DNA from: JAEUMD01 sp050246945
Lineage (GTDB): Bacteria; Pseudomonadota; Alphaproteobacteria; Rhizobiales; Hyphomicrobiaceae
Direction of reading: 5' to 3'
NCBI GenBank assembly: GCA_050246945.1
Contig: JBFWVC010000011.1
Location: 137,895 to 201,894, forward strand
DNA length: 64,000 bases
This document shows, piece by piece, positions 35,542 through 43,773 of the stretch. Within the stretch, counting starts at the first letter, position 1. Every line of letters starts with the position of its first letter. The position numbers and the translations under genes are program-made. Below the pieces are notes generated by a model, which had not been told where the DNA came from, did no database searches, and worked only from the letters and a program-made list of their open reading frames with translations.

Positions 35542-37137
35542 ATGAGCTATCACCACATCACCGCACGTTCTCACCAGTTGGCCGAACCCACCGATGCTGG
35601 AGCTCACTTCACCCGCGGTTCGCGAGGCGGACATCATCCACGCTCGACAACACTAAGGGAAAGGTTGCTGCTGGGCGCGGCTGCGCTTGCGCTCGGCGCT
35701 GGCGTATTTATCCACCAACCGTTCTCTGCTGCGGACGCACTGGCTGCGGATACGACGCCGCAATCGGCAACCCTCGCTCAACGCGGCAATTCTGTTGGAG
35801 CCGGGATGCCGGACTTCGTCGAACTCGTGGCGGCGATGAAGCCAGCAGTTGTGTCCGTTCGCGTCAAAGCGAAGCTCGAACCGGAGAGCACAATGGTTCA
35901 GGGTGAGAACCCGTTCAAGGGCACGCCATTCGAGAAGTTCTTCCGACAGTTCGGCGACGATGACATGCCTCAATCCGGCATCGATCCCAAGCCGCGCATG
36001 GCGCGGGGACAGGGCTCGGCGTTCTTCATTACCGCAGATGGATATCTCGTGACCAACAACCACGTGATTGACAAAGCCGTCGAAGTGGAGATCGTCACGA
36101 GCGACGGCACAACCATGCCGGCAAAGGTTCTCGGCGCGGATCCCAAGACAGATATCGCCTTGTTGAAGGTCTCCGGCCGCGACGATTTCCCCTACGTGAA
36201 GCTTTCCGAAACAACGCCGCGAGTGGGGTCCTGGGTCGTTGCCATGGGCAACCCGTTCGGTCTCGGGGGCACTGTCACGGCGGGTATAGTGTCCGCCAAG
36301 GGCCGCGACATCGGCAACGGTCCCTACGATGATTTCATCCAGATCGATGCTCCGGTCAATTCCGGCAACTCCGGTGGCCCGACCTTCGACATGAAGGGCG
36401 AAGTGATCGGCGTCAACACGGCAATCTTTTCGCCATCAGGCGGGAACGTCGGCATTGCGTTCGATATTCCGGCTCCGGTCGTCAAACAGGTCGTGGCGCA
36501 GCTGCGTGAAAAAGGGCGCGTCGAGCGCGGTTGGTTGGGGGTTCAGGTGCAGCCGGTCACGGCTCCTATTGCCGACAGCCTCGGCCTGAAGTCGGCGCAT
36601 GGCGCATTGATTTCCTCACCACAGCCGGACAGCCCTGCAGCGAAAGCAGGATTGAGGTCCGGTGACATCATCACGAAAGTCGATGACAAAGAGATCAAGG
36701 ATGCCCGCGATCTTGCAAAGACCGTCGCCGGCCTTGCGCCAGGCAGCCGCGTATCCTTGTCGGTGTTCCGCGGCGGCAAGACTGAAACCAAATCGGTCGA
36801 ACTTGGCGAAATGAAGAGCCAACCGCAGACGTTGGCGTCGGCCGCAGATAAGAAAGGCGACCTTGATCATCTGGGCCTCAAGGTTGCTCCGGCCTCGAGC
36901 GTCGAAGGCGCCGGCGAGGAAGGCTTAGCTGTTCTAGCCGTGGATGCCGATGGTCCTGCGGCGGAACTCGGAATTCAGGCCGGCGACGTGATCAAGAAGG
37001 TGGGCAGCCGCCAGATCCAGTCTGCTGCCGATCTAAAAGCCGCACTCGATGAAGCGAAAAGGAATGGCAGACAGCACACGCTGGCACTCGTGCGTCACGC
37101 TGATTCCGATCTCTATGTCGCGTTGCCGGTCGGGTAA
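35542..37137 (+). CDS. degP: DegP/HtrA-family periplasmic serine protease
   Basis: 531 residues from ATG 35542, with GGAG nine bases upstream. A signal-anchor (LLLGAAALALGAGVFIHQPF, ~43-62) leads to a trypsin-like domain with the triad His174 (TNNHVID), Asp204 (TDIALLKV) and Ser277 (GNSGGP). Two PDZ domains follow: ~320-405 (RGWLGVQVQPVTAPIADSLG) and ~430-530 (GLAVLAVDADGPAAELGIQA). It degrades or refolds misfolded envelope proteins. The long N-terminal region before the hydrophobic stretch is typical of Rhizobiales DegP1. No cpx- or mucD-type regulator gene is adjacent. Confidence 0.95.
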   Translation: MSYHHITARSHQLAEPTDAGAHFTRGSRGGHHPRSTTLRERLLLGAAALALGAGVFIHQPFSAADALAADTTPQSATLAQRGNSVGAGMPDFVELVAAMKPAVVSVRVKAKLEPESTMVQGENPFKGTPFEKFFRQFGDDDMPQSGIDPKPRMARGQGSAFFITADGYLVTNNHVIDKAVEVEIVTSDGTTMPAKVLGADPKTDIALLKVSGRDDFPYVKLSETTPRVGSWVVAMGNPFGLGGTVTAGIVSAKGRDIGNGPYDDFIQIDAPVNSGNSGGPTFDMKGEVIGVNTAIFSPSGGNVGIAFDIPAPVVKQVVAQLREKGRVERGWLGVQVQPVTAPIADSLGLKSAHGALISSPQPDSPAAKAGLRSGDIITKVDDKEIKDARDLAKTVAGLAPGSRVSLSVFRGGKTETKSVELGEMKSQPQTLASAADKKGDLDHLGLKVAPASSVEGAGEEGLAVLAVDADGPAAELGIQAGDVIKKVGSRQIQSAADLKAALDEAKRNGRQHTLALVRHADSDLYVALPVG

Positions 37138-37169
37138 GCCGGCGCAGCATACCAGTACCGGCGATGAGC

Positions 37170-37206
37170 GCGCCCCGGTTTCCGCCCTCCTCCGGAATCG
37201 GGGCGC
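37170..37206 (+). terminator. Probable terminator after degP
   Basis: GCGCCCCG (37170-37177) pairs with CGGGGCGC (37199-37206), extended by TTCC with GGAA. The hairpin lies ~30 bp after the degP stop. It is followed by TTCC but no real U-run, so termination strength is uncertain. Confidence 0.5.
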
Positions 37207-37575
37207 TTCCATGATTTCCCGAGTCTGGGAATTGGCAGCTTCGTGATCTCGAACGACGTGTGAGCGGATGGCTGGGGCGGATGGCAAACCGTGCAGCGGA
37301 GAGGCGAGCGGCGGCGGATTGCTGAAGCATCACACGAGGAGTGGGCTTTATTCCCAGCAATTTGACTTCGTCATGCCGGTGGTCCGGTCTTGTCCCACTG
37401 TGACTCCACTCTGCGCTTCGCCACAAAGCAACTCATATTGGTCGAATATGTTTGTTCCATAAATTCAATGGATAAGCGCTAAAATTCGCAAAACTCAGCT
37501 GCTGTTCGATCGCCCAGCACTCATGATGTCCGGCCCCTGTGCGCGCGGCACAGACGATCTGCGACAAGATAATTG

Positions 37576-37610
37576 ATACTGATGCCCAATATGTGCATCA
37601 TAATCAGTAT
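37576..37610. promoter_or_regulatory. Inverted repeat at the LysR start, candidate autoregulatory site
   Basis: ATACTGAT (37576-37583) and ATCAGTAT (37603-37610) are perfect 8-bp inverted arms separated by 19 bp. An inner pair, GATGC/GCATC, extends the symmetry. The right arm overlaps the ATG of the LysR gene, so binding there could repress its own synthesis. Confidence 0.55.
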
Positions 37611-38511
37611 GGATATACGGCAGTCAGACCTGGGCTTGCTGCTGGCGCTCGACACGCTGCTAGCCGAGCGCAACGTTACGCGCGCTGCGGAGCGGATGAA
37701 TATTTCGCAGCCCGCGTTGTCAGCCCAATTGGCGCGGTTGCGCGACCTGTTTGAGGATCAGTTGCTGGTTCCATCCGGACGGCAGATGGTGCCGACCGCG
37801 CGCGCGATGGCCCTGGAGGAGCGTCTTCACAAGGCGCTGGAGGAACTCGCTCAACTGGTGCGCGAGCAGCAGCCGTTCGAGGCCGCAACGTCGACGCGCA
37901 CGTTTCGCATCATCGCTCCGGACTACCTGCACACGACGATCACACTGCCAATGATCAGCGCCGCTCAGGCCGTGGCGCCGAACATAAGGCTGGCGCTTCT
38001 GCCTTTCGACCCTGCCACCACGTGGTCATTGATCGAGAATCTGGAGGCCGACCTCCTGCTCGCATGGACTGAAGTGACACCGCATGAGGCGCGAGCCAAG
38101 CCGATCTATACCGAGCAGCTCGCCTTCATACAGCGCAAAGGGCATCCGCGTGGTGGCAAGAAGTTGACGCTCGACGCGCTATGCAAGCTGGACCACATTT
38201 CGATTTCGCCCCAGGGTGGCACCTTTCATGGCCCGCTGGACGATGAACTGGAAAAGCTGGGCAAGTCGCGGAACGTCGTCGCTTCAGTCCCGTCGTTCCT
38301 CGCCGCGCCACCACTTGTCGCTCAATCGAATCTCGTGGCGACCATACCGCGCCGGCTCGCACAGATTACCAAAGAAGAGATCGAAATCTTCGACCTGCCC
38401 TTGCCGACGCCGGAGTTCGATGTTCTCGCATCCTGGCACGTGCGGCTGCAGAACGATCCAGGCCACAAATGGTTGCGGGACCTGGCCGTGGCACCGCCCG
38501 CAACCATGTAA
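37609..38511 (+). CDS. LysR-family regulator (NodD-like)
   Basis: 300 residues from ATG 37609 (MDIRQSDLGLLLALDTLLAE). N-terminal LysR helix-turn-helix at ~10-65: RNVTRAAERMNISQPALSAQ, LARLRDLFEDQLLVPSGRQM. The effector domain (~90-295) resembles the NodD/PcpR branch (RTFRIIAPDYLHTTITLPMI). Usually a tetrameric activator responding to an aromatic inducer. It converges on the RND pump operon rather than being divergent from it, so the pump is not an obvious target. Confidence 0.9.
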   Translation: MDIRQSDLGLLLALDTLLAERNVTRAAERMNISQPALSAQLARLRDLFEDQLLVPSGRQMVPTARAMALEERLHKALEELAQLVREQQPFEAATSTRTFRIIAPDYLHTTITLPMISAAQAVAPNIRLALLPFDPATTWSLIENLEADLLLAWTEVTPHEARAKPIYTEQLAFIQRKGHPRGGKKLTLDALCKLDHISISPQGGTFHGPLDDELEKLGKSRNVVASVPSFLAAPPLVAQSNLVATIPRRLAQITKEEIEIFDLPLPTPEFDVLASWHVRLQNDPGHKWLRDLAVAPPATM

Positions 38512-38533
38512 TCGGGCCTGAAGTCATCCGCAG

Positions 38534-41500
38534 CTACTCTGCCGGCGCTGATCGAGCATCGTCCACATTGCTTCCCGCGTTTGTCGCTTCCGGCGAGATG
38601 TCATTGCCCACAAGGCGATGGAAACGCTCTCGAACGGACTGGAATAGCACATACAGTCCCGGGATGAAGAAGATCGCGATCGAACTCGAGGCCAACATGC
38701 CGAAGAAGACCGACGTGGCAACCGACCGCTGCGTTGCGGCGCCGGCTCCGATAGCGATCACCAGCGGCACAAGGCCAAGGATGAACGCGAAGGATGTCAT
38801 CATGACCGCGCGGAAGCGAAGGTTGGCGCCTGCAATGGCTGCATCCGTTATGCTCTTGCCGTGGCGGCGCTGTTCCATCGCATACTCGACGATCAAGATG
38901 GCATTCTTCGCCGCGAGAGCGATCAGAACCACGACGCCGATCTGCGCATAAATGTTGCTGGCCAATCCGGTGAGCTTCAGTCCTAACAACGCGCCAAACA
39001 CACCGATGGTGACCGATGTGAGAACGGCGATGGGTATCGTCCAGCTCTCATATAGCGCGACGAGGAAGAGATACGCGAAAATCAAGGACAACACGAGGAT
39101 GGATGCGGTCTGGCCACTCGCCTTCTTTTCCTGCAGGGCTGTGCCGGTCCACTCGTACGTAAAGCCTTTCGGCAGCACTTTTGCAGAGAGTTCCTCCATC
39201 GCTTGGATGGCTTCACCGGATGAATGGCCTGGCGAGGGCCCACCTTGCATCGTGACCGATCGCAGATTGTTGTAACGCTGGATCGAGGACGGCGCGGTGA
39301 TTACTTCCGCCTTGGCAAAGGCCTCAAGCGGAATCAGATCTCCCTTGTTGGAACGGACGTGGACGTGAAAAATGTCATCAATACTCATGCGTTCGGAGGC
39401 TTCCGCCTGGACATTGACCTGCCAAGTTCGACCGAACTTGTTGAAGTCATTGATGTAGGAGCCGCCCATCGCTGTCTGCAGCGTCGAGAAGATGTCAGAA
39501 ACCGCAACACCGAGCGTTTGCGCCCGTTCGCGATCGATATCGAGATAGACCTGAGGCGTGCTTGCTCCGTAAGTGGTGAAAACACCGGCGAGCCGATTTT
39601 CCGTCTGGGCCGCCATCATGAGGCCGCGCGCGGTGCTCGCCATTTCCTGCGGTTCGGCACCCACCAATGATTGCAACTGGTACTCGAATCCGGCTCCGGT
39701 TCCCAAACCGTTGATTGGCGGCAGGTTGAACACGAAGATGTTGGCCTTTGCAATGGATCGGACCGTCTCGGTAATGCTCTTCAAAACACTGAAGACCGAC
39801 ATCGATTCGTCTTTGCGTTCCTCGAACGGCTTCAACGTCGTAACGATCATGCCGCGGTTGGGAAGGGCGATGCCGTCGAGCAGGCTATAGCCACCGACGG
39901 TAAACAGGTCTTGCGTTGCTGGCTGCTCCAGAATGAGCTTCTCGACCTGTTCGATGACTTCCTTGGTCCGGTTGGTCGAGGCGGCATCGGGAAGTTGTAT
40001 CTCACCCATGTACGCACCGCGGTCCTCATCGGGCAGGAACCCGGTCGGTACTATTCCGTTCAGCAGATAGGCACCTACAGCAAAACCGGTGATAACGAGA
40101 GCCGTGACAACCATCAGGTGTGCAAGCCGCCTGACGACGGCTGTGTACCCGGAAGTGGCCTTATCTATGCCGCGTTGCAGAAACCCGATTACGCTCCAGG
40201 GTTTCATGCCGGGTTTGAGCAGAATTGCACACAGTGCTGGCGACAAGGTGAGAGCGTTGATGGCGGAAATGACCATCGATACGGAGACAGCAACAGCGAA
40301 CTGCTTATAGAGCTGTCCTGTGATACCCGGGATAAACGCGGTGGGCACGAAGACCGACAAAAGCACGAGCGAAACCGCAATGATCGGGCCGGTGATATTG
40401 TGCATGGCCCGCTCGGTCGCTTCGGCTGCCGTCAGCTCCGGATGTTCGTGCAACTCGTGTTCGACAGCTTCCACGACGACGATGGCATCATCGACCACGA
40501 TGCCAATCGCAAGCACGAGGGCTAGCAATGAAACCGTGTTGAGGGAGAAGCCCATCGCCAGCATGATGGCGAAGGTTCCGATCAAGGCTACCGGCACTGC
40601 AATGATCGGGATGAGCGTCGCACGAAGGTTGCCGAGGAAAACGAAGACCACAATGGAGACAAGGATGAATGCCTCGAACAGCGTTTCCTTGACCGCATCC
40701 ATCATCTTCTCGACGAATTCGGTGCTGTCGTAGACGACTTTGACTTCCAGGTCTTCCGGATAGAGCACCTTCAATTCATCAAGGGTTTTGCGTACTGCTT
40801 CGGCGACGGCGATGGCGTTGGCTCCAGGCGCCTGATAGATGCCGATTCCAGCACCTGGCTTGCCGTTGAACCTGGCAAAGGCATCGCTCGACTGGGCGCC
40901 AAGTTCAACGTGCCCGATGTCCTTGATGCGCAACAGGCCGCCGTCATCCTTTGCCAGAACGACAATGTTCCCGAACTCCTCAGCGGAGACCATGCGACCG
41001 CGCGTCGAAATATTGAGCTGGAAGTCAATGTCTTTGGAAAGCGGTGCCGCGCCTACGCGGCCTACGGCCGCCTGGGTATTCTGCGACTGGACCGCGGCGA
41101 TCACGTCCTGCGTCGATATTCCGAGACTATTCATGCGCTCAAGGTTGAGCCATATGCGCATGGAATACTCACGCGCTCCGAACAGTGTGGCCTGACCAAC
41201 GCCAGGAACGCGAGCAAGGCGGTCGATGAGGTTGATGGTTCCGAAATTGGTCAGGTACAGCTCATCGTGCGTGCCCTTGGGCGAATGAACCGCGATGACC
41301 TGCAACAAGGATGCGGATTTTTTCTGTACCGTCACACCAAGGCGCTGCACTTCCTGGGGCAGCTTCGCCGTCGCCTGGTTGACGCGGTTCATCACGTTGA
41401 CGGTATTGATGTCCGGATCGGAGCCAACCTCGAAACTGACGGTGAGCGTATAGCTTCCATCGCTACCCGAGTTGGACTTCATGTAGATCATCTTGTCGAC

Positions 41501-41716
41501 GCCATTGACCTCGCTTTCGATGACCTGTGCGACGCTGGCTTCGACCGCGGCGGCGTTGGCGCCCGGATAGATCGCCTGGACCCCCACCTGCGGAGGCACA
41601 ATTTCCGGGAACTGCGCCACAGGAATTACTTGCAGGGCAATAAAGCCCGCAAGGGAGATGACGATAGAGATGACGATGGCGAGGCGCGGCCTCTTGATGA
41701 AAATCGAGGAGATCAC
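38534..41716 (-). CDS. HAE1-type multidrug RND efflux pump (AcrB/MexB-like)
   Basis: 1060 residues. MISSIFIKRPRLAIVISIVI at the N-terminus is typical of hydrophobe/amphiphile RND pumps. Proton-relay helix 4 carries GIVVDDAIVVVEAVEHELHE (Asp-Asp), and helix 10-11 contains GVVVLIALAAKNAILIVEYA with the essential Lys. Porter-domain segments (FQLNISTRGRMVSAEEFGNI, KFGRTWQVNVQAEASERMSI) are intact. It exports drugs, dyes or solvents with proton antiport. Translationally coupled to the adaptor (overlap 41713-41716). No outer-membrane factor gene follows. Confidence 0.95.
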   Translation of the reverse strand: MISSIFIKRPRLAIVISIVISLAGFIALQVIPVAQFPEIVPPQVGVQAIYPGANAAAVEASVAQVIESEVNGVDKMIYMKSNSGSDGSYTLTVSFEVGSDPDINTVNVMNRVNQATAKLPQEVQRLGVTVQKKSASLLQVIAVHSPKGTHDELYLTNFGTINLIDRLARVPGVGQATLFGAREYSMRIWLNLERMNSLGISTQDVIAAVQSQNTQAAVGRVGAAPLSKDIDFQLNISTRGRMVSAEEFGNIVVLAKDDGGLLRIKDIGHVELGAQSSDAFARFNGKPGAGIGIYQAPGANAIAVAEAVRKTLDELKVLYPEDLEVKVVYDSTEFVEKMMDAVKETLFEAFILVSIVVFVFLGNLRATLIPIIAVPVALIGTFAIMLAMGFSLNTVSLLALVLAIGIVVDDAIVVVEAVEHELHEHPELTAAEATERAMHNITGPIIAVSLVLLSVFVPTAFIPGITGQLYKQFAVAVSVSMVISAINALTLSPALCAILLKPGMKPWSVIGFLQRGIDKATSGYTAVVRRLAHLMVVTALVITGFAVGAYLLNGIVPTGFLPDEDRGAYMGEIQLPDAASTNRTKEVIEQVEKLILEQPATQDLFTVGGYSLLDGIALPNRGMIVTTLKPFEERKDESMSVFSVLKSITETVRSIAKANIFVFNLPPINGLGTGAGFEYQLQSLVGAEPQEMASTARGLMMAAQTENRLAGVFTTYGASTPQVYLDIDRERAQTLGVAVSDIFSTLQTAMGGSYINDFNKFGRTWQVNVQAEASERMSIDDIFHVHVRSNKGDLIPLEAFAKAEVITAPSSIQRYNNLRSVTMQGGPSPGHSSGEAIQAMEELSAKVLPKGFTYEWTGTALQEKKASGQTASILVLSLIFAYLFLVALYESWTIPIAVLTSVTIGVFGALLGLKLTGLASNIYAQIGVVVLIALAAKNAILIVEYAMEQRRHGKSITDAAIAGANLRFRAVMMTSFAFILGLVPLVIAIGAGAATQRSVATSVFFGMLASSSIAIFFIPGLYVLFQSVRERFHRLVGNDISPEATNAGSNVDDARSAPAE

Positions 41717-42864
41717 TTTGCGCCATCCTGTCCGTCACGGAGTTCCGCTTTGACCTTCATACCGGTGCGAACTTTCTGGATACCCTGAACGATGACGCGC
41801 TCTCCCGGTTGCACGCCTTCCGTCACAACGACCGCTCCGTCGCGCGAAACTCCAAGTTTGACGCGCCGCTGCTCGACAAGATCCTTGTCATCGACGACAA
41901 AAACGTAGGTTCCACCCTGGTCTGTCGCCAAAGCCGTAGTCGGTATGGTCGTAGCCTCGTCTGGATTGCTGCGCTCAATCACGAGGCGGACGGTCTGGCC
42001 GTCCGTCAGCGCACCGCTATCGTTTGGAAAGATGGCCCGTACCGTCTGGCCGTCCGTTCGTGGATCGACCTTTACGTCGATGAAATCGATGACGCCCTTT
42101 TGTTCCAGAAAGCTGCCATCGGCGAGCTTGGCCCGGACACTGAGATTACGTCTATCGGAATGATTTTTGCGGGCTTCCAGGAGCTGGCTTTGTGTAACAG
42201 GGAACAGAACGTACATCTTGTCTGTCCTGACGATCGTCGCCAGTACGCCCGTTTCGGGCCCGACCAGATTTCCCGGATCGACCAGGGACCGGCCAATCGT
42301 CCCACTGATCGGCGCCTTTATTGTCGTATAGGATATCTGAATCTCAGCATTCTGGATCGCTGCCTGAGCTTCAAGGATGCTGGCCGAGGAGCGCTTCTCT
42401 TCAGCGATCTTGTCATCCAACTGCGCCGTGGAAGCGACTTGCCTTGATTCAAGCTGCTCGTAGCGCTTCAGTGCTGTTGCCGCGTTTTCCTGAGTAGCCT
42501 TGGCGGCCGCCAGTTGAGCGCGGCGTTGCAGGAGCGCGGCCTCAAACGGCTCTTTTTCGATCAGGTAGAGCGTGTCACCGGCCTTGACCTTGGCCCCAGC
42601 TTCGAAATTTCTTTCTCGAAGAAACCCGGTGACCCGAGCGCGCAGATCGACCTTTTCCAGCGCCTCCACGCGGCCCACGAATTCGGTCTGGCGTCCCAAC
42701 GCGCGCTTTTGGGCTTTCTCCACCAGCACTGCGACCGCTGGAACTGCTGCGGATTTTGCTGACGGTCCGGCCGCCTTGTGCCCGCCATCGTCGGCCAGCG
42801 CCACGGGGGTAGCAACGACGGAGCCAAGCAAAAGCACCGCGACCAAAGGCTTACGTCGTTTCAT
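41713..42864 (-). CDS. RND efflux adaptor (AcrA/MexA family)
   Basis: 383 residues from ATG 42864, chosen because GAGGAAG lies just upstream; the frame remains open to 43143 through operator-like repeats. Signal peptide LVAVLLLGSVVATPVALA. Lipoyl halves at RVEALEKVDLRARVTGFLRE and TTIKAPISGTIGRSLVDPGN, alpha-hairpin ~110-170, then barrel and membrane-proximal domains. There is no lipobox Cys after the signal, unlike AcrA, so it is probably a soluble periplasmic protein. First gene of the two-gene efflux operon. Confidence 0.92.
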   Translation of the reverse strand: MKRRKPLVAVLLLGSVVATPVALADDGGHKAAGPSAKSAAVPAVAVLVEKAQKRALGRQTEFVGRVEALEKVDLRARVTGFLRERNFEAGAKVKAGDTLYLIEKEPFEAALLQRRAQLAAAKATQENAATALKRYEQLESRQVASTAQLDDKIAEEKRSSASILEAQAAIQNAEIQISYTTIKAPISGTIGRSLVDPGNLVGPETGVLATIVRTDKMYVLFPVTQSQLLEARKNHSDRRNLSVRAKLADGSFLEQKGVIDFIDVKVDPRTDGQTVRAIFPNDSGALTDGQTVRLVIERSNPDEATTIPTTALATDQGGTYVFVVDDKDLVEQRRVKLGVSRDGAVVVTEGVQPGERVIVQGIQKVRTGMKVKAELRDGQDGAK

Positions 42865-42913
42865 CAGACTTCCTCGTTCATCTCGCAACCACACAGGACG
42901 ATGGAGCCAATAT

Positions 42914-42980
42914 CCGCATACGTCCTTCGACATGCCCCGTATGCGTCCTTCATAAATATCCCGAATACGTCCTTTGACAT
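42914..42980. promoter_or_regulatory. Three direct repeats upstream of the efflux operon, candidate operators
   Basis: Plus-strand copies: CCGCATACGTCCTTCGACAT (42914-42933), CCGTATGCGTCCTTCATAAA (42937-42956) and CCGAATACGTCCTTTGACAT (42961-42980). The spacing is 23-24 bp, just over two helical turns. They lie ~50 bp before the adaptor start, where a repressor or activator would act. No regulator gene is adjacent in the divergent direction. Confidence 0.65.
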
Positions 42981-43139
42981 ACTCCGCAGGCATCGTAGAT
43001 TTCTCGACCACAGTCAAGCAGCGCTTGTTCACCTCGATCGGGTAGCGGCTTTGGCATTGTTTAGTCCGCACTCCGGACCCACGCCCTACGGACGCGAGGC
43101 CGGGCGAGACGGTTTGCTCCCGCAAATCGAGTACGGCTG

Positions 43140-43582
43140 TCACGGTGCTTCCTGGAGGGTTCTCAACTCGCCTACCTTCTTCAGCGAAGGCGAGGTCGCA
43201 AAATCCCTCCCCGCTCCGGGATGGTTTTCAAGCCCCTGGAGAACCTTGCCTTTCGGCACATCGCGAACGAGCATGCATACCGCCGCCTCATTCGGCCCGA
43301 TGCTTTGCCGACGTCGCTGTTGAACCGGTCGTCGATTTCGAAGTCCGTCATCGTACCCGCAAGCGCACCGACACGTGCACCACTGGCTCTCCCAACAAAT
43401 GGATTGAGGAACAGCATGCTGGCCAGACGCCCCCGCCAAGCTCTGCTGGTCGCCCCGATTTCGGTGACGTTGCCCGACCGGTGCAGCTTCGTCTTGCCGT
43501 TGTCATCCCCGGTAGCGACGACTGCACCGGACCAACCGAGCAGGTGTTCGCCTTGCATGTGCACAAGGTCGACGCGCGACCA
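43140..43582 (-). pseudogene. DUF1269-family protein, truncated and frameshifted remnant
   Basis: On the minus strand, one frame reads GAVVATGDDNGKTKLHRSGN, then ASMLFLNPFVGRASGARVGA, LAGTMTDFEIDDRFNSDVGK. The next frame continues GPNEAAVCMLVRDVPKGKVL and ends at 43140. Joined, they match the DUF1269 pattern (hydrophobic glycine-rich hairpin, TDYGIDDxF, then SALFxLVRKxxPDKVL). The frameshift lies near 43320. The N-terminus is replaced by repeat A copy 4, so the gene appears to have lost its 5' end and then its frame. Confidence 0.7.
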
Positions 43583-43682
43583 GATCGCGTTCATGCCGCA
43601 TGGACGCATGAACACGATCCAAGTCTCTGAATTGAGCGTGTTCTTCACGCTGAACCGCTGCACACTTCAGCTGAACATGCCC
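43582..43682. repeat. Palindromic repeat, family A (copy 4)
   Basis: ATCGCGTTCATGCCGCATGG and ACGCATGAACACGATCC form the first hairpin. TTGAGCGTGTTCTTCACGCT, GAACCGCTGCACACTTCAGC and TGAACATGCC form the second. Closest to copy 1. It interrupts the 5' part of the DUF1269 remnant. Confidence 0.8.
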
Positions 43683-43683
43683 T

Positions 43684-43773
43684 GTGTCATTGATATTTCC
43701 AGTGTCGTCACAAACGCGAAATTCGCTCGGCACTCGCCGCAGAATGAGACGAATTTCGCGACCAAGACACTAG
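43684..43773. repeat. Palindromic repeat, family E (copy 2, inverted)
   Basis: TGTCATTGATATTTCCAGTG then TCGTCACAAACGCGAAATTC, with the arm GACGAATTTCGCGACC on the right, ending GACACTAG. The complement of ATTGATATTTCC also begins the family-C copy at 59031. The CTAG end supplies the TAG stop (43770-43772) of the ABC exporter gene. Confidence 0.75.

Noticed and set aside
42865..43143. N-terminal extension of the efflux adaptor
   Set aside because: It translates the three direct repeats, and the signal peptide begins at the internal ATG 42864, which has its own Shine-Dalgarno site.
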